A stretch of DNA of 64,000 nt from JAJPKK01 sp963781195 (lineage in GTDB: Bacteria; Pseudomonadota; Alphaproteobacteria; Rhizobiales; Xanthobacteraceae): contig CAWAEZ010000005.1 in NCBI GenBank assembly GCA_963781195.1, forward strand, positions 1 through 64,000. The letters run 5' to 3'. The notes beneath the pieces are model-generated. The model made no database searches and had not been told where the DNA came from. It saw only the letters and a list, made by a program, of their open reading frames with translations. How positions within the stretch are numbered: the stretch's first letter is position 1; the number at the start of each line of letters is the position of its first letter. Positions 1-8,918 of the stretch are shown here, piece by piece. The translations under genes and the position numbers were made by a program.

Positions 1-715
1 GCCGTCGTCGACGAAGCGGCAAAGCCCGACCCAGCGTGAGAGCGCATAGCGGATCGCCTCGGCGAGCTTGGTTTTCTGGCTGATGATGGCGAGCTTGGCT
101 TTCAGCCAGGGTTCGAGGTCGTCAAGGATCGGCCGGCTCTTCTCCTGGCGAACCGTGCGGCGCTCGTCAGCGCTACGGCCCCGGATCTCGGGTTCGACCT
201 GGTAGAGCGCGGCGATGCGTTGGAGCGCCTCGCTGGCGATCGGCGCTGGGCCGGCCGCGGCGAGGTCGTAGAAGCGGCGGCGTACGTGCGCCCAGCAGAA
301 TGCAAGCGTCACCGCGTTTCGCTCGGCCAGGGTGCGATAGCCCACGTAGCCATCGACTTGCAGGACGCCGACGAAGCCGTCGAGATGAGAATTGGCCGCG
401 CCGCCTTTCGGTCCGGAGCATAGACATAGGCAACTGCCGGGGGATCGGTCCCGCCCCACGGACGGTCATCACGGGCATAGGCGAACAGCTGGCCGGTCTT
501 GGTCGACCGCGTCCGGGATCGAGCACCGGCGCGGTGGTCTCGTCGGCGAACAGCTTGGACGAACCCTTCAGGAGGCCAGCAGCCGCTCGTGGACCGGTCG
601 CAGCAGGAAGGCGGCACGGCCCACCCAGTCGGCAAGCGTCGATCGATCGAGATTGACGCCCTGGCGGGCGTAGACTGGGCTTGGCGGTAGAGCGGCAGAT
701 GGTTGGTGGCGACGC
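1..715 (-). pseudogene. IS66-family transposase (TnpC) remnant, frameshifted, open at window edge
   Basis: Read on the minus strand, this stretch gives the catalytic part of an IS66-type transposase split over at least three frames. Recognisable pieces are HLPLYRQAQ near 690, KGSSKLFADETTAPVLDPGR near 540 and KTGQLFAYARDDRPWGGTDP near 480, followed by AYVYAPDRK. The last two carry the DDE-type core seen in IS66 TnpC. The frame changes several times, so no intact product is possible. The 3' end runs off the window. The left side still encodes family-like sequence towards position 1, on the same strand. Transposition is presumably dead. Confidence 0.75.
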
Positions 716-885
716 GGCCGGTCGACTTCCGCAAAGGTGCAGAGGGCTTGGCCGCTCTGGTGCGTGGGGAGATGAAGTCCGATCCGTTCTCCGGTGTGGT
801 GTATGTGTTCCGCGCCAAGCGCGCCGATCGCGTGAAGCTCGTCTATTCGGACTGCACCGGCGTGTGTCTGTTCGCTGCTCTAGAC
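703..885 (+). pseudogene. IS66 TnpB (Orf2) fragment in inverted orientation to tnpC
   Basis: The plus-strand reading from 703 gives VATRPVDFRKGAEGLAALV, then a segment with VYVFRAKRADRVKLVY. This matches the pattern of the small IS66 accessory protein TnpB (Orf2), in which a DMR/DFRKG motif is followed by a YVFR-G/K-R block. Only about 60 residues are kept before similarity fades near 885. In intact IS66 elements tnpA, tnpB and tnpC lie in one direction, but here the tnpC remnant is on the other strand and the two meet at about 700-720. This points to an internal inversion or to two different IS66 copies joined together. Confidence 0.6.
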
Positions 886-1185
886 GCTCCCACTCGTTCC
901 TTAGAAAGTCGAACTGCCTCGATGTGCGTCTGTTTCGCGGCTTGCGATTCCCTACCACCGCGGGTCGTCGAAGAAAATCTCAAGGTTCACTCGCGGCCAG
1001 TCAGGGAACGACCACGATCGGGAGGCCTTCTTGTTTTTTAAAAAGGACATTTTGGCACTGAGGTCGGTCCCAATGGCCCCTGAGCCGACTGTTCATGAAG
1101 CAATAGCTTTCGAGATGCGCGTGTTGCTCTTCAACTTCCTCCACGGACTCCAGGTGTGGTCGCCAGCGAACCTGCATTTCTACCG

Positions 1186-1932
1186 TCACAACCACCAAGC
1201 TAAGTTTCTTTTTTTATCCCTAACACCAACAGCGCTTCCCGGGAGTTGAAAGTATTTTTTTTCAAGTAATTCACGACACCATTTCTCAACGCGCAGATCC
1301 CATTTTCCTCCCCGCTCTTCCCAGTTGCAACGGAAAAACTGGAGTAGCGGATTTCCCATCTCCGGATATCTCAGCAATTGGTTAGTACCTGGATTTTTCG
1401 ACTGACGAACTAACTTTCTCAAAGCATCCAGATTATACCCATTATACTTATTCTTGAACGATAACGCAAAGATTTACAAATCTGCAGATCAGAGGCCTTT
1501 GGCTTTTCTTTCTTCAGAACGGAATAATCGCCAAATAGCTCCATGTAAGCAAACGCACTCCAAGTCACTGGTTTGGTTTTGGTGCTACCAAAATGAGCTT
1601 CCAACAGGAAAGAAGAGTCCTCCAATCAAGGGGATACGATGATCGCGGCCAGCCGCCTCGAATGCTTTAAACAAAGCCGCTTCATCGAATGAGCCGGTAA
1701 ACTGGAACATTTTTCTCGTAACAATAAGAAAAGCTCGATCATCGTTAAAATTGAAAATATCTTCAAAGCTCTTTTCTGGCGTAGAAAGCAAGGCGTCAAA
1801 AACCGTTCGACGGTTGACTAATCGTGTTTGCTCAAATTGATCAAAAAGCCGCTTCGAGGTGGGGTCGTCACGTGAGGGCATCAGCGTAACTCGCTCTCGA
1901 GATTTGGGACGCGAAGTTGGACTAGTTGGCAC
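1186..1932 (-). pseudogene. Unrecognised lower-GC gene, broken by frameshifts
   Basis: Three minus-strand reading frames follow one another and each looks like real protein. A GTG-started frame (1932 down to about 1625) contains a segment around FEDIFNFNDDRAFLIVTRKM. A second frame (about 1625-1480) reads through LLEAHFGSTKTKPVTWSAF. A third (about 1480-1186) includes KNKYNGYNLDALRKLVRQS and ends in NLAWWL and a stop. Joined, they would give about 245 residues. The codons are clearly more AT-rich than in neighbouring genes, which fits recent transfer with the island. I do not recognise the family and assign no function. A further minus-strand frame at 1001-1198 may be a related tail or chance. 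Confidence 0.4.
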
Positions 1933-2298
1933 ATCATTTTGTGCGCCCGTAGGTTGGCTACGTCAACAGCCTTCGCTGGGCAAATTCATCATGGCTTTTT
2001 TTCCCAATAAGCCGAGCCATCTTACTGCCCGGACGCGAGTGTCGGGCCCACGGCCTCGCTTATTTGCAGATTGGCTTTCGGAAAGTAGTTCGTGAACGTG
2101 CAGAGGGACTTCCGTCTCGTGATCAAATCGCCCCGGAAACACCGCTCCGCCTCGGCGTTGTTGCTGCCCTTGCATTCCCGGACGGTTCGATGGCGCGTCT
2201 GGGCTGCGTAGAGAGGCAACGCGAGGACGCTTGGTGATCGAAAGGATAGCCGGGAAAGACTATACTACTCTGGCCAACATCGAACGGATGAGGGAGCT
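1933..2298. other. Intergenic island sequence, nothing assignable
   Basis: This stretch between the broken unknown gene and the integrase has only short open frames with no recognisable family. It may hold further decayed element sequence. The end near 2289-2296 has an AGGGAG ribosome-binding site for the integrase. Confidence 0.4.
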
Positions 2299-3557
2299 AT
2301 GCCGCGTCGAAGCAAAGGAGCCCATCTGTGGCTCCGAACGGCCCGCCGGAAGGACGGCCACGTTCTCTCCAAAGCCGTGTGGATCATTATCGACGGCAAA
2401 CAGCATATCTCCACGGGATGCTTTGAGAACCAAACTAGAGAAGCGGAGAAGCGACTAGCGGATTATATTGCGGACAAATACCGCCCATCGCGGCATATGA
2501 GAGATCTTGAGGCAATCGACGTCGCCGACGTGCTGTCGGTTTACCTCGACGATTGTGGACCGCGCGTGGCCGACCAGCCGAAGTTGGAACGCTGCATTGC
2601 TCGCCTCAACAACTTCTGGGGTGGCAAGATGCTATCGGAAATTACAAGCGCCGAGTGTCGGGCCTACACCAAGTCGCGGGGGAAGACCGGCGGAGCCCGG
2701 AGCGATCTTGAAACGTTGCGCGCAGCAATCAATCATCACGGAAAGGAAAATCTTCACCACGGTCTGGTGCGTGTGGTCCTGCCCCCCAAGGGCGCCTCCA
2801 AGGGACCGGTGGCTCACGCGCGCGGAAGCCGCTCGTCTGCTCTGGGCTTGTTGGCGTTATCGCGAGACAGCAGACGGTGCATCGCGGTCGTCATAAGGGA
2901 CACAAGATTGAGACAGAGAAGCGGCCGCTTCGCCACTTGGCTCGATTCATCCTGATCGGGCTTTATACCGGCACTCGGGCCGGGGCCATCGCGTCGGCGT
3001 CGCCCTATCGCGACCTCGGACACTCGTTCGTGGACATCGAACAAGGAATTTTTTATCGGCAAGCCATCGGTCGGCGAGCAAGCAAGAAGCGACAAACTCC
3101 TGCCCCGATCCCTGCCCGTCTGCTGGGGCACATGCGGCGTTGGGTTCGCCGGGGCGTCGTTACTTCTCATTTCGTGGAATGGAACGGAGCGCCGGTCAAG
3201 TCGGTCAAGACGGCGTTCAACCGAGCTGCAAAGCTCGCGGGCCTGTGGGGCCGGGTAACGCCGCACACGCTTCGCCACACGGCCGCAACCTGGCTCATGC
3301 AGCGAGGTGTTCCTATCTGGCAGGCGGCTGGGTTTCTCGGAATGTCTGCGGAAATTCTGGAGCGGACCTACGGGCATCATCATCCCGACTACCTGAAGGA
3401 TGCCGCGGACGCGATCACGTCCAAGTCGCGGCAGAACCGTTTCATTGGTCGTTTCATTGGCTGGAGCCAGCGAAGCGCCCGCTCAGACAAGCAAAAAAAG
3501 CATAGTGAAATCATGGTGGGCCCGGCAGGACTCGAACCTGCAACCAAGCGGTTATGA
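2299..3557 (+). pseudogene. Tyrosine recombinase (phage-type integrase), frameshifted, running into a tRNA
   Basis: The start ATG follows an AGGGAG ribosome-binding site. The N-terminal frame (2299 to about 2800) has the usual SAM-like core-binding region. The frame then shifts at about 2800 and again at about 2870, each by one base. The C-terminal frame holds the catalytic domain: GLYTGTRAGAI with the first Arg, HTLRHTAATW with the His-x-x-Arg pair, then GHHHPD following the ERTY nucleophile Tyr. All catalytic residues are present, so only the frameshifts disable it. The reading frame does not stop before the tRNA but ends inside it, giving the well-known antisense-tRNA peptide GPAGLEPAT. 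This is the standard arrangement of an integrase abutting the tRNA 3' end used as attachment site. Confidence 0.85.
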
Positions 3558-3560
3558 GCC
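3514..3560. other. Probable attachment site (att core) of the island
   Basis: Tyrosine recombinases of this type usually recombine within the 3' half of a tRNA and rebuild it on insertion. The integrase directly abuts this 3' end and element-like sequence lies only on its left. The core is therefore inferred to lie in the T-arm/acceptor part of the tRNA. The partner copy should be a direct repeat of the tRNA 3' end to the left of this window, which cannot be seen here. Confidence 0.4.
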
Positions 3561-3589
3561 GCTAGCTCTGACCATTGAGCTACGGGCCC
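3514..3589 (-). tRNA. tRNA with CAU anticodon, probably tRNA-Ile2 (or tRNA-Met)
   Basis: The minus strand folds into a complete 76-nt cloverleaf with encoded CCA. The acceptor stem GGGCCCG pairs with CGGGCCC, the D arm is GCTC/GAGC, the anticodon stem AGCGG/CCGCT closes loop CTCATAA, and the T stem GCAGG/CCTGC closes TTCGAGT. The anticodon is CAU. The short D-loop and the variable region resemble bacterial tRNA-Ile with lysidine-modified CAU more than elongator or initiator tRNA-Met, so I favour Ile2, but this needs a covariance model. The 3' end faces the integrase, so it is the likely insertion target of the element to its left. Confidence 0.93.
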
Positions 3590-3779
3590 CCCGGGGTTCT
3601 TAGCAATGGGCGGGCGTTCGGGGCAATCTCCGGGTTTTCGGCGGGTGGGCCGTCGCGGCGCGCCTGGTGCGGAGAGCGGTCGAGCGCCCGCGGGATTCAC
3701 GAAGCGACGCGACTCTGGTAGGTTGGCGAATCAGCGCCGTGCCTCGTGCCGTCGGCCGTCCTCAACATCGGTGCCGCAC

Positions 3780-5063
3780 ATGCTGCCCAATTTCACGGTC
3801 GTGATTTGCGGTGCGATTCTCACCGTGCTCATGCTCGCGGTGACCGGGTCCGGGCTGGTTGCGCCGGAAACTCACACCCGGGTCGGCGCGATGCCGGAGG
3901 TCGGCCGGCCGATGATGCAGCGGATGATCACCGAACCGGCCGGTCAGGCCCAAATAGCCGCATTCGGGCTGGCGCGCCGGGGCGAGGAACTCATACGGTT
4001 GCGCGCTCTCGTGCCGACCGCCGACGTTGCGCCGTCGACCCAGCAGGATGACGCGTCCGCAGCCGAGCCCGCCGCAGAGGCGGTCGGCGCGGCCGCCTTG
4101 GGCGATGAGGCCGAGGCGCCGGCCACGCCGGTGACTGTGCCCACAAACCCGTACGCCGTCCTGCGCGCCGCCACCCGGTCGCCGGCCGCCACCGCGCCGG
4201 AACCGGCCGCCGCGCCCGTCGAGATCGCTGCCCTTCCCCCAGGCGATGCGCCTGCCGGGGCGGCGCCGGCGGAGGCGGTCCCGGACGCCCCTGCGTCCGT
4301 CGTGGAAACACCGGGCGCGCACCCCATGGAAGGCCCGGCGGCCGCCGTCGAAACGTCGGTGGCGTCCACCAGCGTAAACGTGGACCCCGCGGTGGCGCCG
4401 CCCGCAACGCGCAGCGTGCCTGTCGCGGAAGTGGCGCCGGCCGGGCCGCAGGCAGCGGCAGCACCGTCCACGGCGGCGGCCGAGATGCAAGCGGCGGCTC
4501 CGTCGGGCCCCTCCGCGCAGGCCGCCGTGGCATTGTCGACCCCACCGATCGCCGTCGGCGAGCCCGCCGTCCCGGCCGAGCCGGTATCCGCCGAACCTGT
4601 TGCGCCGGCCACGCCGGCTGCTTCCGCCGCGCCGGCCACTCCCGTCAAACCGGATGATCCGATGGAACCGGCGGCACCTGTCGCCACCGCGCCGGCGCGT
4701 CCCGACGCGGTCGCGCCCGTCGCTCTGGCCGAGCCCCTGCCCGCGGTACGGCAGGCCGGCGCTTCAGCATCCAGCCCACTTGGCTCGGCAGTCCGGATGA
4801 ATTTCCGCCTGCCCGGTTCTCACGCGCCCACTCTCCGGATCCCCAGTCCCCACGCGACGGCTCTCCACGCGAGCGGTTCCGTCAAGGCGCGGGGGAAGTC
4901 GGAAGCGGCAAAGGCGACTGTCGCGAGCGCGGCGAAAAAGCCGATTCGCCACGTGGTGCATCCGGTGCAGCACCGGCCGGTCCGCCGCGCGGCGGCAGCG
5001 CCGGCTGCATCTTTCGATCCGTTCGGAACCTACTCGGCGACCGCCGGCTCTTCGTACAAATAG
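3780..5063 (+). CDS. Membrane-anchored Ala/Pro-rich hypothetical protein
   Basis: A 427-residue protein if it starts at ATG 3780. An upstream start at 3606 is possible but would add an arginine-rich, non-protein-like leader. Residues 1-30 (MLPNFTVVICGAILTVLMLA) form one signal-anchor segment. A short conserved-looking juxtamembrane part with VGRPMMQRM follows, and then more than 300 residues of low-complexity Ala/Pro/Val/Glu sequence, with a basic His/Arg-containing tail near HPVQHRPVRRAA. It is probably an envelope protein with a disordered periplasmic or cell-wall-spanning region. No enzymatic motif is visible. It stands alone between the tRNA and a small membrane protein. Confidence 0.6.
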   Translation: MLPNFTVVICGAILTVLMLAVTGSGLVAPETHTRVGAMPEVGRPMMQRMITEPAGQAQIAAFGLARRGEELIRLRALVPTADVAPSTQQDDASAAEPAAEAVGAAALGDEAEAPATPVTVPTNPYAVLRAATRSPAATAPEPAAAPVEIAALPPGDAPAGAAPAEAVPDAPASVVETPGAHPMEGPAAAVETSVASTSVNVDPAVAPPATRSVPVAEVAPAGPQAAAAPSTAAAEMQAAAPSGPSAQAAVALSTPPIAVGEPAVPAEPVSAEPVAPATPAASAAPATPVKPDDPMEPAAPVATAPARPDAVAPVALAEPLPAVRQAGASASSPLGSAVRMNFRLPGSHAPTLRIPSPHATALHASGSVKARGKSEAAKATVASAAKKPIRHVVHPVQHRPVRRAAAAPAASFDPFGTYSATAGSSYK

Positions 5064-5261
5064 CTGGAACGGCGACGGCCCTGCACGCGCACACCGGCGA
5101 CCGCTGCGCGCGGCCACGGGCCGTGTTCCGGCACGGGCGCAATGCTGCCCTGCACTCTCGATGATTGCAGAAACCTCTCCAGGGTCGCAAATGCGCTGAA
5201 CGGCGCTGTTTGCGTCGCAAGCGGATTCGCAAGTCGCGTCGAGTCCGGTGAGGAGATCGCC

Positions 5262-5411
5262 ATGATTCGTCACTTCGGCCCTGGAGGTGGACACGGCTCT
5301 CTCGCGCGCGCCAATCGGACCGTACTGCTGAGCCTGATGTGGGTCGCGCTGTTCGGCTGCGTCGCCGCAGCATCGGTCTACGACGTGGGCCGCTGGTTCG
5401 ATGCCTGGTGA
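5262..5411 (+). CDS. Small single-pass membrane protein, hypothetical
   Basis: A 49-residue ORF from ATG 5262, chosen because AGGAG lies 7 nt upstream. A 40-residue upstream extension from 5142 has no such site. The sequence has a basic N-terminus (residues 1-19) and one hydrophobic helix (VLLSLMWVALFGCVAAASV, about residues 20-38), then a short WFDAW tail. Short proteins like this are common in Rhizobiales and mostly uncharacterised. It is the last plus-strand gene before the convergent amidohydrolase. Confidence 0.5.
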   Translation: MIRHFGPGGGHGSLARANRTVLLSLMWVALFGCVAAASVYDVGRWFDAW

Positions 5412-5432
5412 GCCGGCCGGGAAACGGCCGGC
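5412..5432. terminator. GC-rich hairpin between convergent genes
   Basis: GCCGGCCG pairs perfectly with CGGCCGGC around a GGAAA loop just after the small membrane protein's stop codon. There is no T-tract, so it may stabilise a 3' end rather than act as a canonical terminator. Confidence 0.35.
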
Positions 5433-5523
5433 CGGCTGCGCGACGGAGAGGGCGCAAGGCGCGGCCTGACGCGCGATGAGCGGCGGCCCGGATTCCCTCC
5501 GATGCCGCCGTCTCTCGTCTCCC

Positions 5524-6494
5524 TCAGAGGTGCAGCACGCGCTTGGCATTGCCGCCGAGCAGCTTCACCTTGTCCTCGTCGCACAGCGGCACGGTGTCGA
5601 TCCACTCGGTGGCCGGCTTGTTCTCGACGAACGGCCAGTCGACCGAGAACAGCACGCGGTCAATGCCCATTTCCATGATCGAGCACAGCAGCGCCGGATT
5701 GGAGAAGTTGCCGCTCGTGGTGATGTAGAAGTTGCTGCAGAACACGTCGCGGAAGCTGAGCGGCTTCTGCCCCGGCCGCGCCAGCGCATGATCGATGCGC
5801 CACACCAGGAACGGCAGCGTCTCGCCGAGATGGCCGAGGATGACCTTGAGGCGCGGATGGGCGTCGAACACGCCTGACAGCACCATGCGGATCGCGGTCG
5901 TCGCGGTCTCGACCGTGTAGCCCCAGGCCGGCCGCACCACCATCGGGAAATTCCTTGATGTAGTCGGCGTAGTAACCTGCGTCACCGCGGCATGCGGCAG
6001 CGAGGGATGCAGGTAGATCGGCACGTCGAGCTTTTCGGCCCGCGCGTAGATCGGCCAGAACCGCTTGTCGTCCAGGAATTTGCCGTGGGCCATGCCGTGC
6101 AGCATCGCGCCCTTGAAGCCGAGCTTGGTGACGCAGCGCTCGAGCTCGTCGGCCGCCGCCGCCGGATCGTCGGTCGGCAGCGCAGGCGAAGGCGGCAAGA
6201 GCCGCGTCGGATGCGCCGCGATCGCCTGGTGCAGCCGGTCATTGACCTTCCGGGTGAGCGGCACCGCGATAGTCGGCGGGAATCTTCTGCGCCGCCGGCG
6301 CGCCGTGGGAGATCACCTGCACGTCGATGCCGGCCTCGTCCATCTCCTTGATGCGCAGCGCGCCGAGGTCGAGCAGGCGCTCGTGGGTCGCGCCCCGGCC
6401 GCCCGGCTTCCACGCCGGTGAAGTGGGCCGCCATCTCCGGGTCCCAGTAGTGCTCCTCGATCGCGATGACCGGGCATTTCGGCTTGTTGAGCAT
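5524..6494 (-). pseudogene. Amidohydrolase of the ACMSD/TIM-barrel family, frameshifted
   Basis: The N-terminus (MLNKPKCPVIAIEEHYWDPE) has the short EEH metal-binding type start seen in ACMSD-like decarboxylases/hydrolases. The middle (LGALRIKEMDEAGIDVQVIS) and the C-terminal half (GAMLHGMAHGKFLDDKRF; PIYLHPSLPHA; ILGHLGETLPF; VLFSVDWPF) follow the family order, including the His and Asp ligands of the barrel. The frame changes near 6410, near 6270 and twice more around 5985 and 5946. At 5946-5985 the alternative frame restores YYADYIKEFP. The pieces are complete and in order, so this is either a recent pseudogene or a good gene with indel errors. Substrate unknown; family members act on aromatic carboxylates. 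Confidence 0.75.
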
Positions 6495-6625
6495 GCGCTT
6501 GCGTCTCCCTGATTGCCCCTCTCTATCGAGGGCGCCATCCCGCCCGTCAAGCGCCGGGCAAACTTTGCTATCATCCGCGTTTCCCCGGCCCGCCGCGGCG
6601 GCGGACGAGGAGCGGAGAAGACGCC

Positions 6626-7033
6626 ATGCACGTGTTCAGCCTGCAGCAGGAGCAGGAGTGGAATCCCGCCCAGCACGTCGAGAAGATCCTCGCCGGTGTC
6701 GGCGGCGGCGACGTCACCGTCGCCTGCTGGGAGCCGGGCCAGATCAGCCCCAATCACTGCCATCCCGCAGCGACCGAGATCTACTTCTGCTTTTCCGGCG
6801 GCGGCCGCATGCGCACGCCGGACGGCGAGGTCGAGGTCGCGCCCGGCGCCTTCGTCGTGCATCCGCCGGGCGAGGTGCATGAATACGTCAACGGTCCGCA
6901 GCGCACGCTGCTGTTCCGGGTGCGCTACGGCGCCGACATGGCGGCCCGCTTCCTCGACTGGCGCGGGCATCCGGGATGGACGCAATCGAGCGCCGACACC
7001 GCTTATTTCCGAGACCATCCGCCGGGGTCGTGA
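6626..7033 (+). CDS. Cupin-domain protein
   Basis: A 135-residue single-domain protein. Cupin motif 1 is visible as HCHPAATEIYFCFSGGGRM (about residues 49-67), and motif 2 as GAFVVHPPGEVHEYVNG (about 80-96), with the His/Glu metal-binding residues in place. Such small cupins bind a divalent metal and act as isomerases, dioxygenases or small-molecule sensors. The substrate cannot be told from sequence. The gene is divergent from the amidohydrolase across a 131-bp gap, so the two may share a control region and possibly a pathway. A GGAG ribosome-binding site precedes the ATG. Confidence 0.8.
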   Translation: MHVFSLQQEQEWNPAQHVEKILAGVGGGDVTVACWEPGQISPNHCHPAATEIYFCFSGGGRMRTPDGEVEVAPGAFVVHPPGEVHEYVNGPQRTLLFRVRYGADMAARFLDWRGHPGWTQSSADTAYFRDHPPGS

Positions 7034-7283
7034 ATTTTTTTTGAAAAACAACCCCATGCAAAGGAGTAAGATACTGATACTGTAGGGTTTTACTGAGCGC
7101 TCCACGGGCTCGAAGAGGTACGATATTGCCGGCGCAGGCCGCGCGGCGCCGAGCGATCAGTCCGGAGCACCGAGGCACGACACCACGAAACTCCACGAGC
7201 GCGGATCGCACTGTGATCCCCATCGGCAAAGGCCTGCCGCGCGGCGGCGCATCGAGCCGCGCCCTCCATCGCAAGGTGACCGC

Positions 7284-7628
7284 ATGACCACGATCTACAA
7301 AATCTGCGAGCAGAAGATGTGGCGCGAGGCCGAGCGCGACGGCGTGTTCTTCGGCTCCGCGGTGGACTATGCCGACGGCTACATCCACTTCTCGACCGCG
7401 GCGCAGGTGCCGGGCACCGCCGGCAAGCACTTCGCCGGCATGACCGACCTCGTCATCGTCGCCGTCGATGCGGACGCGCTGGGTCCGGCGCTCAAATGGG
7501 AAACCTCGCGCGGCGGCGCGCTGTTTCCGCATCTGTACGGCCAACTGCCGCTCACCGCGGTCCGCTGGGTCAAGCCGATCAGGATGGACGACGACGGACG
7601 GCACCGTCTGCCGATCCTGGAGGGGTGA
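7284..7628 (+). CDS. DUF952-family protein
   Basis: A 114-residue protein that matches the DUF952 pattern throughout: MTTIYKICEQKMWREAE at the start, DGYIHFSTAAQVPGTAGKHF in the centre and GALFPHLYGQLPLTAV near the end. The family is small, widespread in proteobacteria and of unknown biochemical role. In many Rhizobiales it precedes pyrD, but here it is followed by a palindromic repeat and a convergent gene. An AAGGTGA ribosome-binding site precedes the ATG. Confidence 0.85.
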   Translation: MTTIYKICEQKMWREAERDGVFFGSAVDYADGYIHFSTAAQVPGTAGKHFAGMTDLVIVAVDADALGPALKWETSRGGALFPHLYGQLPLTAVRWVKPIRMDDDGRHRLPILEG

Positions 7629-7649
7629 GTTTCCAAGACAGCCACCCAC

Positions 7650-7763
7650 CGTCATCGCCGGACGTGTTCCGGCGATCCCGATCGTCACGCACGGCGCTTC
7701 CACAGCTTTTGAGATTTCGCGGTGCCGCCATAAACGAATAGCCCGGACGAAGCCCGGCTATCG
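7650..7763. repeat. Diverged copy of the palindromic intergenic repeat
   Basis: It starts with GTCATCGCCGGACGTGTTCC and ends with an inverted arm (AGCCCGGACGAAGCCCGGCT). It is the same two-palindrome layout as the array at 8919-9788, here once and less well conserved, between two convergent genes. It could fold in the mRNA of either. Confidence 0.6.
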
Positions 7764-7812
7764 GCGCGGCAGCGTATCAAACGGCCGCCTTCGCTCGCGC
7801 CGTCGCCAAACC

Positions 7813-8691
7813 TCAGTCGTAGAACGCAGGCGCCATCTTCCGCTTAATCCCGCTGGTGTAATCGTGCTGGATCCATAGCTGGGCGCGGTTCTGCTTCACG
7901 AAGTCCTCCATCTGCTCGCGGCTCTTCGTGGTCTGCTCCTTGCTGGTGTCGAAGGACGGGATCTTCTTGTAAGTGATCTCCTCCGGGTAGTGGTAGAGAT
8001 CGCCCGACAACAGCACATTCCCGGTATTGGCGAGCTTGAGGTAGAGCGCCTGGTGCCCGGGCGTATGACCCGGCGTGGACTTGATGACCACGGTGCCGTC
8101 ACCGAAAACATCGTGATCCTCGCCGTTGAGCACGATCGTCTTGGCGTCGGCGAGCCCCTCGAAGAACTGCGGATCGGGCACGCGGCCCACGGCCGGCGGA
8201 TTGGCCGGCCGCGGGGCGAGGATCGGATCGCGATCGCCCTTCTGCACGATCCAGGTCGAGCCGGCGAACAGGCCGGCATTGGCGACGTGGTCGAGATGGT
8301 AGTGGGACAGCGCCATATAGGTGATGTTGGCCGGGGCGTAGCCGATCGCAGCGAGCTGCGGCAGCAGCGGACGATCGACCGTGAAGGCATTGAGCTTCTG
8401 CGGCGAGACGCCATCCTTGAAGGCGCGGTCGGGAATTTCGCCGGTGTCCCACATCAGGCTGCCGCGCGGATGCACGATGAGAAAGCACGGCGTGACCATC
8501 CTGGTGTCGACCATCTGCTCCGGCTTGAGGCCGTACGCATCGACGTTGGCCGGCGTGATGATGCCGCAATCGAGAACGTAGAGACGCAGCGATTGCGGCG
8601 GCTGCGGCGCTTGAGGCTGCTGGGCGCCGGCCGGCGTTAATCCGAAGGCCACCGCCGCCGCCACCATGGCGGGCACGATACGGATCGACAT
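7813..8691 (-). CDS. Exported metallo-beta-lactamase-fold hydrolase (AHL-lactonase-like)
   Basis: A 292-residue protein. The start at 8691 is chosen because it gives a clean signal peptide (residues 1-23, cut near PAGAQ). A longer frame upstream has no family sequence. The zinc-binding motif HYHLDH is present at about residues 130-135, with later ligands in TPGHTPGH and SGDLYHY. The order of motifs and the length fit the N-acyl-homoserine-lactonase-like branch of the metallo-beta-lactamase superfamily, but lactonase activity is not proven by this. The product is probably periplasmic. The gene lies downstream of the repeat array. Confidence 0.8.
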   Translation of the reverse strand: MSIRIVPAMVAAAVAFGLTPAGAQQPQAPQPPQSLRLYVLDCGIITPANVDAYGLKPEQMVDTRMVTPCFLIVHPRGSLMWDTGEIPDRAFKDGVSPQKLNAFTVDRPLLPQLAAIGYAPANITYMALSHYHLDHVANAGLFAGSTWIVQKGDRDPILAPRPANPPAVGRVPDPQFFEGLADAKTIVLNGEDHDVFGDGTVVIKSTPGHTPGHQALYLKLANTGNVLLSGDLYHYPEEITYKKIPSFDTSKEQTTKSREQMEDFVKQNRAQLWIQHDYTSGIKRKMAPAFYD

Positions 8692-8918
8692 GGAATCCTC
8701 CCGAACGATTTTGTTTCTTGAGACGGACACCGGCCGCGGCGGTTGCCGGCGGGAATAGAACCCGACCGGCTTCTGCCTTCCCGGCAGGGCCAATCTAAGC
8801 CATGCGGCAGGACCTGTCAGCTTCGCCGTCGACGCCGAGGCAGTGACCTTCTGTGCCAAGACGGACGACGAGGGGCGCCAGCGGCCCCGATCCTGGAGAG
8901 ACGAGTTTTGCCCTTCCA

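Noticed and set aside
3515..3557. C-terminal GPAGLEPAT peptide as part of the integrase
   Set aside because: It is the antisense translation of the tRNA, a classic artefact of integrases ending in a tRNA gene.
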